A DNA stretch of 64,000 nucleotides from Haliscomenobacteraceae bacterium. GTDB taxonomy: Bacteria; Bacteroidota; Bacteroidia; Chitinophagales; Saprospiraceae. Below, in pieces: positions 19,429 through 29,824 of this stretch. The notes beneath the pieces are model-generated. The model was not told the origin of the DNA, did no database searches, and saw only the letters and a list, made by a program, of their open reading frames with translations. The stretch lies in contig CANMVX010000004.1 of the NCBI GenBank assembly GCA_947501115.1, positions 1-64,000 of the forward strand, read 5' to 3'. Each line of letters begins with the position of its first letter. Position 1 is the first letter of the stretch. A program made the position numbers and the translations under genes.

Positions 19429-20842
19429 CCAGTTTAGTTTTTTTGACAGCGTAAATGTCTATTTTGACAGAGCAGCTGAGCATACAGGCTTGCCTCCAGG
19501 GCTTTTACAACAAATTAAAGTTTGTAATGCCGTATTCCAAATTAACTTCCCAGTTAAAATAAAAGGAGAAGTAAAGGTTATTGAAGCCTACAGAGTTCAA
19601 CATAGTCATCATAGGACGCCAACAAAGGGAGGTATCCGTTATAGTAACCATGTTTCTCAGGACGAAGTGATGGCATTAGCTGCATTGATGACCTATAAAT
19701 GTGCTATTGTCGATGTTCCTTATGGTGGTGCAAAGGGTGGTGTTAAAATCAGTCCCTGGGAATACACAGAGGAAGAACTCGAAAAAATTACCAGGAGATA
19801 TACTACTGAGTTGATTAAGCGAAATCTTATAGGTCCGGCGATTGACGTTCCTGCACCAGATTACGGCACAGGCCCAAGAGAAATGGCCTGGATTTATGAT
19901 ACCTACAGAACCTTCAAAGGGGACGAATTGGATGCAGCAGGTTGTGTAACAGGAAAACCTGTAAATCAACAAGGTATTCGGGGAAGAACGGAGGCAACCG
20001 GTAGAGGTGTTTTTTATGGCATTCGCGAAGCTTGTTCTTTTGCCGAGGATATGGAGAAAATTGGATTGACTCCCGGTGCCGCTGGTAAAACCATGATTAT
20101 TCAGGGAATGGGTAATGTTGGTTCCTATACAGGTATGATTTCTCAGGATGAGGGGCAAATTAAAATTATAGGTATTGGTGAGGCGGAAGGGGCAATCTAT
20201 CACCCTGATGGTATCGATGTCCATGCTTTATTAGCTTATAGAAAGGCAAATGGTACTATTATTGGCTTTCCCGCATTGAAAACTTTTGAAAAGAAGGATA
20301 GGGAATTAATATTGGAACAACCTTGCGATATTCTGGTGCCCGCCGCTTTGGAAAGTGTAATCACAGCAGATAATGTTGACAATATAAAGGCTAAGATTAT
20401 TGCCGAGGCTGCAAATGGTCCTATTACGGCTCCCGCTCAGGAAAAATTGCTAGCAAAAGGTACTATCATTATTCCCGATGTTTATTTAAATGCAGGGGGT
20501 GTTACCGTTTCTTACTTCGAATGGTTGAAAAATCTATCTCACATGCGTTTTGGTAGAATGGAGAAAAGATTTAATCAAAATCAATTAACTCAGGTGATTC
20601 ATCTGGTAGAGGAATTAACGGGTAGAAACGTGAATGAAAAAGAATTTGCCTTAATTGCCAGAGGGGCAGATGAAATCGACCTCGTTCGGTCTGGTTTAGA
20701 GGAAACTATGATCAATGCTTATCGCGAAATAAGAGAGGTCATGGTAAATAATCCAGCTATTCCAGATCTTAGAACCGCCGCATTTGTCAATGCAATTAAT
20801 AAAATAAGCAGTGATTATAATTCATTAGGTATATTTCCTTAA
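19421..20842 (+). CDS. gdhA: Glu/Leu/Phe/Val dehydrogenase (glutamate dehydrogenase)
   Basis: YRVQHSHHRTPTKGGIRYS, PYGGAKGGVKISP, VPAPDYGTGPREMAWIYDTY, GMGNVGSYTG, AAANGPITAPA. Confidence 0.95.
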   Translation: MSNQFSFFDSVNVYFDRAAEHTGLPPGLLQQIKVCNAVFQINFPVKIKGEVKVIEAYRVQHSHHRTPTKGGIRYSNHVSQDEVMALAALMTYKCAIVDVPYGGAKGGVKISPWEYTEEELEKITRRYTTELIKRNLIGPAIDVPAPDYGTGPREMAWIYDTYRTFKGDELDAAGCVTGKPVNQQGIRGRTEATGRGVFYGIREACSFAEDMEKIGLTPGAAGKTMIIQGMGNVGSYTGMISQDEGQIKIIGIGEAEGAIYHPDGIDVHALLAYRKANGTIIGFPALKTFEKKDRELILEQPCDILVPAALESVITADNVDNIKAKIIAEAANGPITAPAQEKLLAKGTIIIPDVYLNAGGVTVSYFEWLKNLSHMRFGRMEKRFNQNQLTQVIHLVEELTGRNVNEKEFALIARGADEIDLVRSGLEETMINAYREIREVMVNNPAIPDLRTAAFVNAINKISSDYNSLGIFP

Positions 20843-20857
20843 TATACTCTTTTTGCC

Positions 20858-20903
20858 ATACGCTAAAATTTAATTGGGAATTAACATTTAAATTTTAGCG
20901 TAT
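20858..20903. promoter_or_regulatory. 16-bp perfect inverted repeat (operator or AT-rich hairpin)
   Basis: ATACGCTAAAATTTAA / TTAAATTTTAGCGTAT with 14-nt spacer between gdhA and an lrp-like gene. Confidence 0.7.
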
Positions 20904-20956
20904 TTGTAATATTATTTGTTCTTTTGCGTTTATTTTTTAAAAACAACGAGTAACCC

Positions 20957-21454
20957 ATGAATAATTTACCTGCACAAGAGTCTTTAGAAAAGTTAGATAA
21001 AACTGATTTAAAAATTTTACATATTCTTCAGGAAAATAGTAAAATAACTAATCTTGATTTGTCTAAAAAAATTGGGTTGTCGCCAGCCCCAACCTTGGAA
21101 AGGGTTAAAAAACTGGAGAACACAGAAATCATTCAGAGTTATCATGCAAAAGTGAATCAGCAAGCCATTGGTTTGAATGTAAAGACTTTCGTTCAGGTTT
21201 CTTTAGCTTGGCAAAAAGACAATGCCCTAAATAATTTTATGGCAAAAGTGCAAGAGATCGACGAAATTGTAGAGTGTTATATTATTACCGGAGAAGCTGA
21301 CTTTTTAATGAAAATTGTTTGTAAAGATATTCCGACCTACGAACAACTCCTTTTTAAAACCCTTTCTCAAATAGAGGAGATTGAAAGACTCAAAACGTTA
21401 ATGACGCTTTCTACCATAAAGGATTCTTCCGTTCTACCTTTCAAATACGATTAA
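20957..21454 (+). CDS. Lrp/AsnC family transcriptional regulator
   Basis: LDKTDLKILHILQENSKITNLDLSKKIGLSPAPTLERVKKLE; RAM domain C-terminus. Confidence 0.95.
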   Translation: MNNLPAQESLEKLDKTDLKILHILQENSKITNLDLSKKIGLSPAPTLERVKKLENTEIIQSYHAKVNQQAIGLNVKTFVQVSLAWQKDNALNNFMAKVQEIDEIVECYIITGEADFLMKIVCKDIPTYEQLLFKTLSQIEEIERLKTLMTLSTIKDSSVLPFKYD

Positions 21455-21466
21455 TTCTCTTCTCCC

Positions 21467-21880
21467 TCAAGGAGGACACGAGTCAGCATTAACAAAAATA
21501 GAAGACGATTTAAAGGCAAAGTAAGGCAATAGCGTTACTTTGTCTATATATTTCATAATCACATATATTTCATAACGTCCCGGCCATGGAAGTGGTATAG
21601 CTCTCTGGTCTATGGGAGTATGCCAACTCCTGAATCCTTCCTTATGGATGGCATACCAGGTATATACCGTTCCTGCATTTTCCGGTATTCTTATGTTGGG
21701 TACAGATGATATTTTGACCTGAGCCACGTTTTCCTGGCCAAAACCCGCGCAAAATGGTTTGTTTTCAACTAGTTTTATTCTAACTACTTGTGCATCAAGT
21801 TTAAGTGAGAAAATAGATAAACATAAAATAGGAATAAATAATCTGTACATATCATAATATATATAGACAAATATATACAA
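21467..21880 (-). CDS. Hypothetical secreted protein
   Basis: Hydrophobic N-terminus then 100 aa; no recognised family. Confidence 0.6.
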   Translation of the reverse strand: MYIFVYIYYDMYRLFIPILCLSIFSLKLDAQVVRIKLVENKPFCAGFGQENVAQVKISSVPNIRIPENAGTVYTWYAIHKEGFRSWHTPIDQRAIPLPWPGRYEIYVIMKYIDKVTLLPYFAFKSSSIFVNADSCPP

Positions 21881-21970
21881 ATTAAAATAAAAACATATAT
21901 TAAAGTTTGTTTTGATGTGTTCTCTTTTTTAATTGAAAAGGCTATATTGGGACAAAATAATAATGGATTT

Positions 21971-24385
21971 ATGAAAACGAATTTTCCTCTTCGGGTTAAT
22001 CTGATAGTATCAGTCTTATTCCTGTTCATTGCCTCCTTTTTATCAGCACAGAATAATAAAATTCAAGCCCTTGATTTAAAAGCTATTATGTCTGGTGAGA
22101 AATATATAGGTTATTCGCCGGAGGGCATTTTCTGGCACCCGAACAGTAAAGAAATTTTCTTTTCATGGAATCCTGATAATGATTCATTGAGAAGTACCTA
22201 TCAGGTGAAGGCGCCATTTTCAACTGCACCAGTCAAATTAGCCGCCGATAAGTGGCTGGCTTTTCCACCAGGAGGTGTAATATCTAAAAATAAAGGGCTA
22301 AGGTTCATTTTAAGGGAGGGAGATATTTATAAACAAATTTTGCCCGATGGGCCGCTCACTCCCTTTGTTATTTCTTCGGACAGGGAATTGAATATAGCTT
22401 TTGCAAAAGGTGATTCTATGTTGACTTTTCAACGAAATAATAATCTTTTCGCTATCCATTTATTTGACGGTTCAATGCGTCAACTCACTCATTTTACAGA
22501 AGTAAAACCTGCTACTCCTGCTTTAAAAAACACGGCAGAGCAATGGCTTGAAAAGGAACAGCTCGATTTATTTGATGTGTTGGAGGACAGAAAAGCGATA
22601 GCAGATAAAAGAAAGAGGGAGGAACCCAAATCTAATCTTTATTTGCCTAAACCTTTTTTTCTGCAGAACAAAAGATTGGTGCAAATGTCCCATAGTCCTG
22701 ACTTAAAATTTGTTGCTTGCAAATTGGTAACAGAAAATGCGGGTAAAGAAACTCAAGTGCCTGATTTTGTTACTAATTCAGGTTTTACAACCAATCTCCG
22801 CTCCAGAGAAAAAGTTGGCTTTCCTCAGCCTACTTACGAGATGGGTGTGTTCTTAACAGAAAAAGATTCGTTTTATACGCTGAATGTTAAGAAATTATCA
22901 GGTATTTATAAAAAGCCGGAATATCTAAAATGGTATCAGGATCCAAAAAATCCTTTTGTCGATACCTTTCCTGAGCCAAAACCTGTCGTTATCAACGGCC
23001 CAGTCTGGAGTAGTAAAAATCAACCCCTTTTTGTAGTTCGTTCCTTAGATCATAAAGATAGATGGTTGGTTTTATTAGATCCTGCCAGTGGAAAATGGGA
23101 GGAAATCGATCATCAACACGACACTGCATGGATTGGCGGCCCTGGTATTGAAAGTTATGACCAGGCGGTGGGTAATATAGAATGGTTGCCCAATGGGGAG
23201 CAATTTTACTTTCAATCTGAAAAAACGGGATTTTCTCATCTCTATTTGTACGATGTAAAATCTAAATCTGTTACACAGCTAACTTCAGGTTCTTTTGAAG
23301 TCTTAAATACCCGTTTATCTCTTGACGGACAACATATTTATTTGACTGCCAATGCGGAAGGACCTCATCAGCAACATTTTTATAAACTCAATATTGCGGG
23401 TAAAAATCTGGTGAAATTGACCTCCGGGGTTGGAAATGCAGAGGTAACTATTTCGCCGGACGAAAAATATTTAGCTATCAGATTTTCTTCCTCCAATACA
23501 CCCTGGGAACTTTTTGTTCAAGAAAATAAACCTAATGCCAAAACTATTCAAATTACGCATTCTACGTCGGATGCCTTTAGGTCATATTCCTGGAGAAAGC
23601 CTGAAATTGTTTGGTTTAAGGCCCAGGATGGTGAAAATGTGTCTGCTCGATGGTATAAACCAGAGGCAAAGGTAAGCCATAAAGGTGCCGTTATTTTTGT
23701 TCATGGCGCGGGGTATCTACAAAATGTTCATGAATGGTGGAGTACTTATTACCGAGAGTATATGTTTCATAATCTTTTAGTTGATAAAGGATATACCGTG
23801 CTCGATATTGATTATAGAGGGAGTGCAGGTTATGGAAGAGATTGGAGGACAGGTATTTACAGATATATGGGTGGTAAAGATTTGTCAGATCAGGTAGATG
23901 GTGCCAAATTCCTTATCGAAAAACATAACATAGACTCTTCAAGAATAGGTATCTACGGTGGTTCTTATGGCGGTTTTATAACCCTTATGGCGCTGTTCAA
24001 TGAAAATAATACTTTCAAAAGTGGAGCTGCTCTGAGATCAGTTACCGATTGGGCACATTATAATCATGGCTATACCTCCAATATATTGAATGTTCCTTCT
24101 CTAGATCCTATAGCTTACAAGAGAAGTTCGCCGATGTATTTTGCAGATGGATTAAAAGGGAATCTGCTCATGTTGCACGGTATGGTGGACGTAAATGTTC
24201 ATTTTCAAGATATTGTGCGCCTGTCTCAAAGATTGATTGAGCTGGGTAAGGAAAATTGGGAACTGGCCGTTTTTCCGATGGAGGATCACGGTTTTGTGGA
24301 AACAACCAGTTGGCTGGATGAATATAGAAGGATTTTACAACTATTTGATAAAACCATAGCAAAACCTGAAAGTGAGAAAAAGTAA
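21971..24385 (+). CDS. S9 family (prolyl oligopeptidase/DPP-IV-like) peptidase
   Basis: DIDYRGSAGYGRDWR, IGIYGGSYGGFITLMAL (GxSYGG), LLMLHGMVDVNVHF, FPMEDHGF; signal peptide begins at ATG 21971. Confidence 0.92.
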   Translation: MKTNFPLRVNLIVSVLFLFIASFLSAQNNKIQALDLKAIMSGEKYIGYSPEGIFWHPNSKEIFFSWNPDNDSLRSTYQVKAPFSTAPVKLAADKWLAFPPGGVISKNKGLRFILREGDIYKQILPDGPLTPFVISSDRELNIAFAKGDSMLTFQRNNNLFAIHLFDGSMRQLTHFTEVKPATPALKNTAEQWLEKEQLDLFDVLEDRKAIADKRKREEPKSNLYLPKPFFLQNKRLVQMSHSPDLKFVACKLVTENAGKETQVPDFVTNSGFTTNLRSREKVGFPQPTYEMGVFLTEKDSFYTLNVKKLSGIYKKPEYLKWYQDPKNPFVDTFPEPKPVVINGPVWSSKNQPLFVVRSLDHKDRWLVLLDPASGKWEEIDHQHDTAWIGGPGIESYDQAVGNIEWLPNGEQFYFQSEKTGFSHLYLYDVKSKSVTQLTSGSFEVLNTRLSLDGQHIYLTANAEGPHQQHFYKLNIAGKNLVKLTSGVGNAEVTISPDEKYLAIRFSSSNTPWELFVQENKPNAKTIQITHSTSDAFRSYSWRKPEIVWFKAQDGENVSARWYKPEAKVSHKGAVIFVHGAGYLQNVHEWWSTYYREYMFHNLLVDKGYTVLDIDYRGSAGYGRDWRTGIYRYMGGKDLSDQVDGAKFLIEKHNIDSSRIGIYGGSYGGFITLMALFNENNTFKSGAALRSVTDWAHYNHGYTSNILNVPSLDPIAYKRSSPMYFADGLKGNLLMLHGMVDVNVHFQDIVRLSQRLIELGKENWELAVFPMEDHGFVETTSWLDEYRRILQLFDKTIAKPESEKK

Positions 24386-26459
24386 AATATATAACCACTT
24401 TTCTAATAGAAAAAGTAATCTGTTACTTTCTTTGGTATTCGTTACTTTAATGACTTCTTTGAGTGCTGTTGGACAATCAGATACCTTTGAATTACCAGCC
24501 GTTCCAATTACCGCTTCAAGAATATTGGTAGAAAGCCGTCGTATAAATCAAGCGGTAACTACCTTAACGGAAGATATTTTGTTAAAGGGACAGGCAAGAA
24601 CATCGCTTCAGGATTATGCCGCTTACGTTCCAGGTGTTTTGGCTCAAAATGCTGAAAATTATGCTCAGGATGTAAGAATATCCATTCGTGGATTTGGTTC
24701 CAGGTCTGCCTTTGGTATTCGCGGTGTTAGAATTTTAGTCGATGGTATTCCTGAAACAACCCCCGACGGACAGGCCAATGTAGATAATATCGATCCAGCT
24801 TTCATTCAAACGATGGAGGTTATCAGGGGGGTGAGTACCGTTCTTTATGGTAATGCGGCCGGTGGCGTTTTGGCCCTTTATACAAAAGATCCAACCTCTT
24901 CATTTTCAATGAATTCAGGTTACCTTTTAGGGAGTAATGGCATGAAGAAATTAGATATTTGGATGGGTGGTAAAAATACAAAAAGAGAATGGAGTGTTTT
25001 TGGAAGTAATTTTTCTCATACAGGATTTAGGGACTGGAGTCAGACGAAAACAAATTTATTTAATGGTAAATATGTTATTCATCTGCCAAAGGGTAAGTTG
25101 AAATTTTTATTAAATTGGGCTTCGAGCCCGCTGGCTAACGATCCTGGGGCTTTAGTTTCTTCTGAGCTTAGTTTATCGAGAAAGTCAGCATTTAGCAGAA
25201 ATATTCAGTTTAAGGCAGGGGAGGAGTTAGTTCAATACAGAATAGGCAGTACCTGGGATCAGCAATTAAAAAATAATAAGCAAATTCAGGTATATTCCTT
25301 TTATTCAAAACGTATTTTTGATAACAGACTTCCCTTTGAAGCCGGTGGTTATGTTTCATTTACCAGACAATTTTGGGGTGGAGGTGCCTCATTGCAGCAG
25401 TTAAAACCTACTTTTCAATGGTTAATTGGCATGGAAGCATCCAGTCAGGTTGACAATAGACAGAGATTCGCTAATAAACTCGGGGTAAAAGGTAATCTGA
25501 ATTTAGACCAGAAAGAGTTATTCCAGGGTGGAGGTATTTATGGCCAGTATCGTTATTTTTTCAGTAAAAAATGGGAAGGGGTATTGGGCGCCAGATTGGA
25601 TAAAATTAATATGGGCGTAGAAGATCTTTTTTTAACAGACGGTAATAATAGCGGAAATATCGACTACCTTAGGCTGAATCCTTCCTTAGGTTTCGTATAT
25701 AAAATGTCCACATCGTCCAGTATTTTTGGGGATTGGAGTAAACATTTTGAAACACCGGCACTTACAGAGCTCAGCGCAAATCCAAGTAATCTGGGTGGTT
25801 TTAACCCTGATTTAAAACCCCAGACTTCCTCACAATTCTCACTGGGTTATCGATATAAAAAAGTAAAATGGCTTACATCAGAGGTGTCGATATATCAAAT
25901 TGATTTAAAAGATGAATGGATAGCTTATGGATTAGAGGCTTTTCCCGGTCGAACTTTTTATAAAAATGCAGGGGTTTCCAGAAGAAATGGATTAGAAATA
26001 TTTACTCATTTTTTTCCTGAAAGTAAAGTAAGTACTATCATGTCACTTACCTTGGCTGGTCACACCTTTAAAGAGTACCTCTCAGGTTCACAAAATTATG
26101 CAGGCAACTGGGTCCCTGGTTTCTCCCCTTTTCAGTTGTTTACAGAAGTAAGATCCCAGTGGAATAAATCACTCTTCTTCTCCGCAAATATGAGGTCTAT
26201 GGGCAAACAATTTGTCAATGACAGTAATACTATTTCTGTTCCCGGATATATTTTACTAGGGGCAAGGTGCCAATATATACTGCCAGTTAAATCATCTGGA
26301 ATTGAAATTTTTGGTGGAGTAAACAACTTGCTAAATGTTGATTATTTTTCAAATATTAGAATCAATGCAGCAGCCAATAGATTCTTTGAACCAGCGTCAG
26401 GCAGAACTTTTTATCTTGGATTGAGATTAAATGTTAATCCGGTAAATAAAAATGGATAA
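24372..26459 (+). CDS. TonB-dependent outer-membrane receptor
   Basis: Plug domain (IRGFGSRSAFGIRGVRILVDGIPETTPDGQANVDNIDP...VIRGVSTVLYGNAAGG) and beta-barrel C-terminus. Confidence 0.92.
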   Translation: MRKSKIYNHFSNRKSNLLLSLVFVTLMTSLSAVGQSDTFELPAVPITASRILVESRRINQAVTTLTEDILLKGQARTSLQDYAAYVPGVLAQNAENYAQDVRISIRGFGSRSAFGIRGVRILVDGIPETTPDGQANVDNIDPAFIQTMEVIRGVSTVLYGNAAGGVLALYTKDPTSSFSMNSGYLLGSNGMKKLDIWMGGKNTKREWSVFGSNFSHTGFRDWSQTKTNLFNGKYVIHLPKGKLKFLLNWASSPLANDPGALVSSELSLSRKSAFSRNIQFKAGEELVQYRIGSTWDQQLKNNKQIQVYSFYSKRIFDNRLPFEAGGYVSFTRQFWGGGASLQQLKPTFQWLIGMEASSQVDNRQRFANKLGVKGNLNLDQKELFQGGGIYGQYRYFFSKKWEGVLGARLDKINMGVEDLFLTDGNNSGNIDYLRLNPSLGFVYKMSTSSSIFGDWSKHFETPALTELSANPSNLGGFNPDLKPQTSSQFSLGYRYKKVKWLTSEVSIYQIDLKDEWIAYGLEAFPGRTFYKNAGVSRRNGLEIFTHFFPESKVSTIMSLTLAGHTFKEYLSGSQNYAGNWVPGFSPFQLFTEVRSQWNKSLFFSANMRSMGKQFVNDSNTISVPGYILLGARCQYILPVKSSGIEIFGGVNNLLNVDYFSNIRINAAANRFFEPASGRTFYLGLRLNVNPVNKNG

Positions 26460-27297
26460 TCAACAAAGTACCATACTATCTGTCGATTCGGTAAATATCA
26501 GCCGTTTTTTCAATAATGGTTCGCAGGAGTCAATGGTTGATTCCGTCGTTGTGGAATCACCTGTTGAAATATATGTAAAATACGGGCCTATAGAAGACAG
26601 GAAAATAAAGAAAATAGCCATGATAATGAGATCTCCCGGAGAAGATTTGGCATTGGCTGTTGGCTTCCTTTTTACGGCGGGCATTATACATCGGAGAGAC
26701 GATATTTTGCCTACTCAGAAAACTACGTATTTTCAAAAAATACAATTGGTTGAGTTAGCTTATCATTTTAATCCTATTTTTCCAAAAGATGACAGAATAT
26801 TTATAGTAAATGCTGCTTGTGGTGTTTGTGGCGCCCCCAATACAGAGGCTTTACAAGGAAATATCCCATATCCTTCCTGGGGAAAATCGAAAATAGTCAA
26901 AAGAGAAATAATCTTTGGATTAGTGAACAAGACGAAAGCATTGCAGCCACTTTTTAATAAAACGGGAGGGTCTCATGCTGTCTGCTGGTTTAATAATGCA
27001 GGGGAATTATTGCAGGTTGCGGAAGATATTGGCAGACACAATGCGCTAGATAAGGTCTTAGGGCATGCTTTGTTAAAAGATAAAAATATTCGCATGGAAG
27101 GATTTTTATTCTTTAGCGGAAGGGCAGGATTTGAAATGCTACAAAAAGCAGCCAGAGCAGGTATAAATCTTGTCGTAGCCATTGGTGCGCCAAGTAGTCT
27201 AGCCATAGAGATTGCAGAAGAAAATGATATTACGCTGGTTGGGTTTACTAATAATAATTCTTTCAATGTTTATACTCACGATCATAGAATTCAATAA
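26452..27297 (+). CDS. fdhD: Formate dehydrogenase accessory sulfurtransferase FdhD
   Basis: SPGEDLALAVGFLFTAGII, NAACGVCGAPN, FNKTGGSHAVCW, VAEDIGRHNALDKVLG, FSGRAGFEMLQKAARAGI. Confidence 0.95.
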   Translation: MDNQQSTILSVDSVNISRFFNNGSQESMVDSVVVESPVEIYVKYGPIEDRKIKKIAMIMRSPGEDLALAVGFLFTAGIIHRRDDILPTQKTTYFQKIQLVELAYHFNPIFPKDDRIFIVNAACGVCGAPNTEALQGNIPYPSWGKSKIVKREIIFGLVNKTKALQPLFNKTGGSHAVCWFNNAGELLQVAEDIGRHNALDKVLGHALLKDKNIRMEGFLFFSGRAGFEMLQKAARAGINLVVAIGAPSSLAIEIAEENDITLVGFTNNNSFNVYTHDHRIQ

Positions 27298-27392
27298 AAC
27301 ATCCTTTTTTTTTATTTTTTTGGCACCTATTTAGAACTACTTTTCATTTTGTTTATTTAATAGGTTTATAATCATTACATATCATTGCTTTT

Positions 27393-29807
27393 ATGTTAAA
27401 AAATTATCTAGCGCTTACCGTTGCTTTCACCTTTTTATTTCTTAGTCAGGTAAATGGACAAACAGGCATAATAAAGGGAAAAATTACTAATAAATTGACC
27501 AATGAAGCCATTGGTTTCGCTACGGTCGTTATTCCTGAAATAAATAAAGGGGTCACCTCTGATGAATCGGGGAATTATGAAATAACAGGACTTACTCCGG
27601 GTTTGTATAATGTAACAGCCAGTTATTTAGGATTTAAAGACGGTTCTGCCTTTGAAATTCAGGTTACCAATGCAAGGCCTGCTCAGGTAGATTTTGAATT
27701 GGAAGAATCTATTGAGGAACTTACAGAGGTAGTGGTTCAGGCATCTCCATTTAAAAAAACGGAGGAAAGTCCTGTTTCCCTAAGGACAATAGGTATAGCT
27801 GAAATTCAAAGAAACCCGGGAGGAGCGAGAGATATATCCAGAGTTATTCAATCTTTGCCCGGTGTGACTACTACGGCATCTTTCAGAAATGATTTAATCA
27901 TCAGGGGAGGGGCACCAAACGAAAATCGTTTTTTCCTAGATGATGTAGAAGTACCTAATATTAATCACTTTGCGACACAAGGGGCATCGGGTGGGCCGGT
28001 GGGCCTTATAAATGTAAATTTTATTAACGAGGTGGATTTTTTCTCGGGTGCCTTTCCTGCAAATAGAGGAAATGCTCTAAGTTCTGTGTTTAATTTTAAA
28101 CAAAGAGAGGGTAGAAGTGATAGAATTGGAGGTAACTTTATGGTGGGTGCCTCTGATATTGGATTAACTTTAGAAGGTCCTATTGGTGATAAAGGCACTT
28201 TTTTAGTGTCGAGCCGCAGATCGTATTTGCAATTTTTATTTCAGGCTATCGGACTTCCATTTTTACCTACCTACAATGATTTTCAGGCAAAAATTAAATT
28301 TAAACTGGACGAAAAAAATGAGTTGACCTTTATTGGACTGGGGGCCATTGATCAATTTGAACTCAATCTGGAGGCAAATGAAACCGAAGATCAACAGTTT
28401 CTATTGGATCAGCTTCCAACTACGCCTCAATGGAATTATACGAATGGTCTGGTATGGAAGCACTTTACTCAAAAGGGCTATTGGACTTTCGTTTTATCAA
28501 GAAATATGCTTGATAATAAGGCAATTAAATATGCTGGAAATGATGATAGTAAACCTGAAAACAAAATATTAGACTATCAGTCACAAGAAATCGAAAATAA
28601 GTTACGGATTGAAAGAACACTGAGAACGGGTGATTTTAAACTAACTTATGGGGGCGGCTATGAATTTGTCAAATACAATAATAATACCTTCAATAGAATT
28701 TTTACGGGTTCGGGGGCTCAAACTATCAATTATAGTTCTGCCTTTAATATGGGTAAGTATAGTCTGTTTTCTCAGGCAAGTCAAAGCTTTAATAACGAGA
28801 AACTGGTTCTTTCAGCGGGTTTAAGAGTAGATGGTAATACCTATTCTAAAGATATGTCCAATCCTTTAAATCAACTCTCTCCGCGTATTTCTTTAGCTTA
28901 CTCGCTTACAAAAAGATTGTCGGTGAATTTCAATACCGGAATCTTCTATCAATTACCGCCTTTTACTATTCTTGGTTATCAACAAAATGGTGAATTTGTA
29001 AATAAGACAAATAACATTAAGTATGTAGGTAATAAGCAAGTGGTTCTGGGGCTTGAGTTTAATACAGATTTCAACGCCAAGATTACCATTGAATCATTTT
29101 ATAAGTTTTATAATAATTATCCATTTTTACTCAGAGATAGTGTGACCTTAGCCAATTTGGGGGGAGATTTCGGTGTTATTGGCAACGAACCTGCCATTCC
29201 AAGGTCAAATGGTAGAAGCTACGGATTTGAGTTTCTTTATCAGCAAAGATTATACAAAGGGTTTTATGGAATTTTTGCCTATACTTTAGGTTGGAGTGCC
29301 TTTGAGGATAAAAAAGGCGACCTCGTTTCTTCTTCTTGGGATGCAAGGCACATCATCAGCACAACCTTAGGGAAAAAGTTTAAGAAAAATTGGGAAATTG
29401 GTATGAACTGGCGCTTCCAAAGTGGTTTACCATTTACTCCTTTTTCTCCCGCTTCCTCTCTCGTCGCCAATTGGTCGGTGAATAACAGGGGTATTTTAGA
29501 TTTTAACCAAATCAATACCTTGCGTCGGGAGGCATTTAATACGGTGGATATTCGCGTCGATAAAAAATGGTTTTTTACAAAATGGAGTCTTAATCTTTAT
29601 TTAGATATTGAAAATATTACGGGTAATGCTATTCCAAGTAATCAATTGATTTTAGATAGAGCAAAAGATGCCGATGGAAGACCTGTAGGTGGACCGGTAA
29701 TTATTAATCCGACGGCACCTTTAGCTGAGCAAAGATATTTGTTGAAAACAATAACTGATGCACAGGGGACATTGCTTCCTACGATTGGCATTATGATTGA
29801 ATGGTAA
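27393..29807 (+). CDS. TonB-dependent receptor with carboxypeptidase-like regulatory domain
   Basis: GIIKGKITNKLTNEAIGFATVVIPEINKGVTSDESGNYEITGLTPG; plug DLIIRGGAPNENRFFLDDVEVPNINHF. Confidence 0.92.
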   Translation: MLKNYLALTVAFTFLFLSQVNGQTGIIKGKITNKLTNEAIGFATVVIPEINKGVTSDESGNYEITGLTPGLYNVTASYLGFKDGSAFEIQVTNARPAQVDFELEESIEELTEVVVQASPFKKTEESPVSLRTIGIAEIQRNPGGARDISRVIQSLPGVTTTASFRNDLIIRGGAPNENRFFLDDVEVPNINHFATQGASGGPVGLINVNFINEVDFFSGAFPANRGNALSSVFNFKQREGRSDRIGGNFMVGASDIGLTLEGPIGDKGTFLVSSRRSYLQFLFQAIGLPFLPTYNDFQAKIKFKLDEKNELTFIGLGAIDQFELNLEANETEDQQFLLDQLPTTPQWNYTNGLVWKHFTQKGYWTFVLSRNMLDNKAIKYAGNDDSKPENKILDYQSQEIENKLRIERTLRTGDFKLTYGGGYEFVKYNNNTFNRIFTGSGAQTINYSSAFNMGKYSLFSQASQSFNNEKLVLSAGLRVDGNTYSKDMSNPLNQLSPRISLAYSLTKRLSVNFNTGIFYQLPPFTILGYQQNGEFVNKTNNIKYVGNKQVVLGLEFNTDFNAKITIESFYKFYNNYPFLLRDSVTLANLGGDFGVIGNEPAIPRSNGRSYGFEFLYQQRLYKGFYGIFAYTLGWSAFEDKKGDLVSSSWDARHIISTTLGKKFKKNWEIGMNWRFQSGLPFTPFSPASSLVANWSVNNRGILDFNQINTLRREAFNTVDIRVDKKWFFTKWSLNLYLDIENITGNAIPSNQLILDRAKDADGRPVGGPVIINPTAPLAEQRYLLKTITDAQGTLLPTIGIMIEW

Positions 29808-29824
29808 TTAAAAAAAGTATATAC

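Noticed and set aside
19676-20224. 182-aa minus-strand ORF
   Set aside because: Fully inside glutamate dehydrogenase on the other strand; no protein-like features.
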